Positions 63,942-64,000 of a stretch of DNA of 64,000 bases are shown piece by piece. The notes beneath the pieces are model-generated. The model saw only the letters and a list, made by a program, of their open reading frames with translations. It did not search any database and was not told the DNA's origin. The DNA is taken from assembly GCF_009828925.2 (NCBI RefSeq), contig NZ_WUTY02000001.1, positions 4,060,492 to 4,124,491 on the forward strand, read 5' to 3'. The translations under genes and the position numbers were made by a program. Every line of letters begins with the position of its first letter. The stretch's first letter is position 1. The stretch comes from Methylicorpusculum oleiharenae. Lineage in GTDB: Bacteria; Pseudomonadota; Gammaproteobacteria; Methylococcales; Methylomonadaceae.

Positions 63942-64000
63942 ATGAATCTTCATGAATTTTCGCAAGATGTAGTTCCCATCATTACCTTGGTTATCTCAGT
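63942..64000 (+). CDS. Start of a gene cut by the right edge
   Basis: The frame opens MNLHEFSQDVVPIITLVIS and runs off the window. AAAGGTGAG lies 11 bases before the ATG. The hydrophobic run after residue 11 suggests a membrane helix. Nothing more can be said. Confidence 0.55.
   Translation, partial: MNLHEFSQDVVPIITLVIS

Noticed and set aside
1-64000. CRISPR arrays
   Set aside because: No regularly spaced direct repeats with unique spacers were seen; repeats found are dispersed or inverted.

Overview
The window looks like a chromosomal stretch of a Gram-negative gammaproteobacterium. The signs are OmpA with a C-terminal peptidoglycan-binding domain, MltB, an ArnT-type lipid A glycosyltransferase, QseBC-like two-component genes and lipoprotein signal peptides. 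A bacteriohemerythrin, a decayed DUF2309 (DabA) carbon-uptake locus and nitrogen-fixation accessory genes under a sigma-54/NifA-type promoter would suit a Methylococcales methanotroph. No methane monooxygenase or other defining gene is present, so that assignment is inference only.

Left part (1-29,800) is mostly ordinary chromosome. It carries a GGDEF-EAL protein (cut by the left edge), a DUF2459 lipoprotein, phosphomannomutase, OmpA, an ArsM-type arsenite methyltransferase, and a SufR-like Fe-S regulator divergent from a truncated haemoglobin plus a ferredoxin-type reductase. A decayed dabA/dabB remnant follows, then a lipid A glycosylation set (GT2, LAB_N, ArnT-like), a two-component system, a P1B-type metal ATPase, cytochrome b561, and a run of housekeeping and hypothetical genes ending at tRNA-Lys(CTT). 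An alcohol dehydrogenase pseudogene lies just before the tRNA.

Middle part (30,165-43,050) is accessory. It holds a dead IS110, an intact-looking IS3-family element, two inverted copies of a second IS3-family element flanking an HNH-nuclease fragment, an AcrVA2-like protein, a 3' tRNA-Thr fragment that looks like an attachment site beside a tyrosine integrase, a DUF3047 remnant, and a Fic protein with two tandem palindromic operators.

A nitrogen-fixation accessory island follows (43,075-49,250). It has a NifF-like flavodoxin, a frameshifted small gene and a truncated ankyrin gene, and two divergent NifX/NafY-like genes. A textbook NifA upstream site and a -24/-12 promoter precede an operon that ends in an ApaH homologue whose phosphatase motifs are mostly destroyed. 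A convergent operon encodes AlkB, bacteriohemerythrin, a glutathione S-transferase and an unknown protein. nifHDK is not in the window.

Right part (49,560-64,000) is repeat-rich. It contains a perfect 140-bp duplication, a broken copy of a large family of unknown function, remnants of IS5, ISAs1 and another DDE transposase, a dispersed ~120-bp repeat, a secreted M64-like metalloprotease with a secreted partner, a tyrosinase-von Willebrand A fusion protein, and a VapBC toxin-antitoxin pair with a palindromic operator. The strongest candidates for undescribed biology are the nif-promoter operon with the inactive ApaH homologue, the tyrosinase-VWA fusion, and the AcrVA2-like gene.
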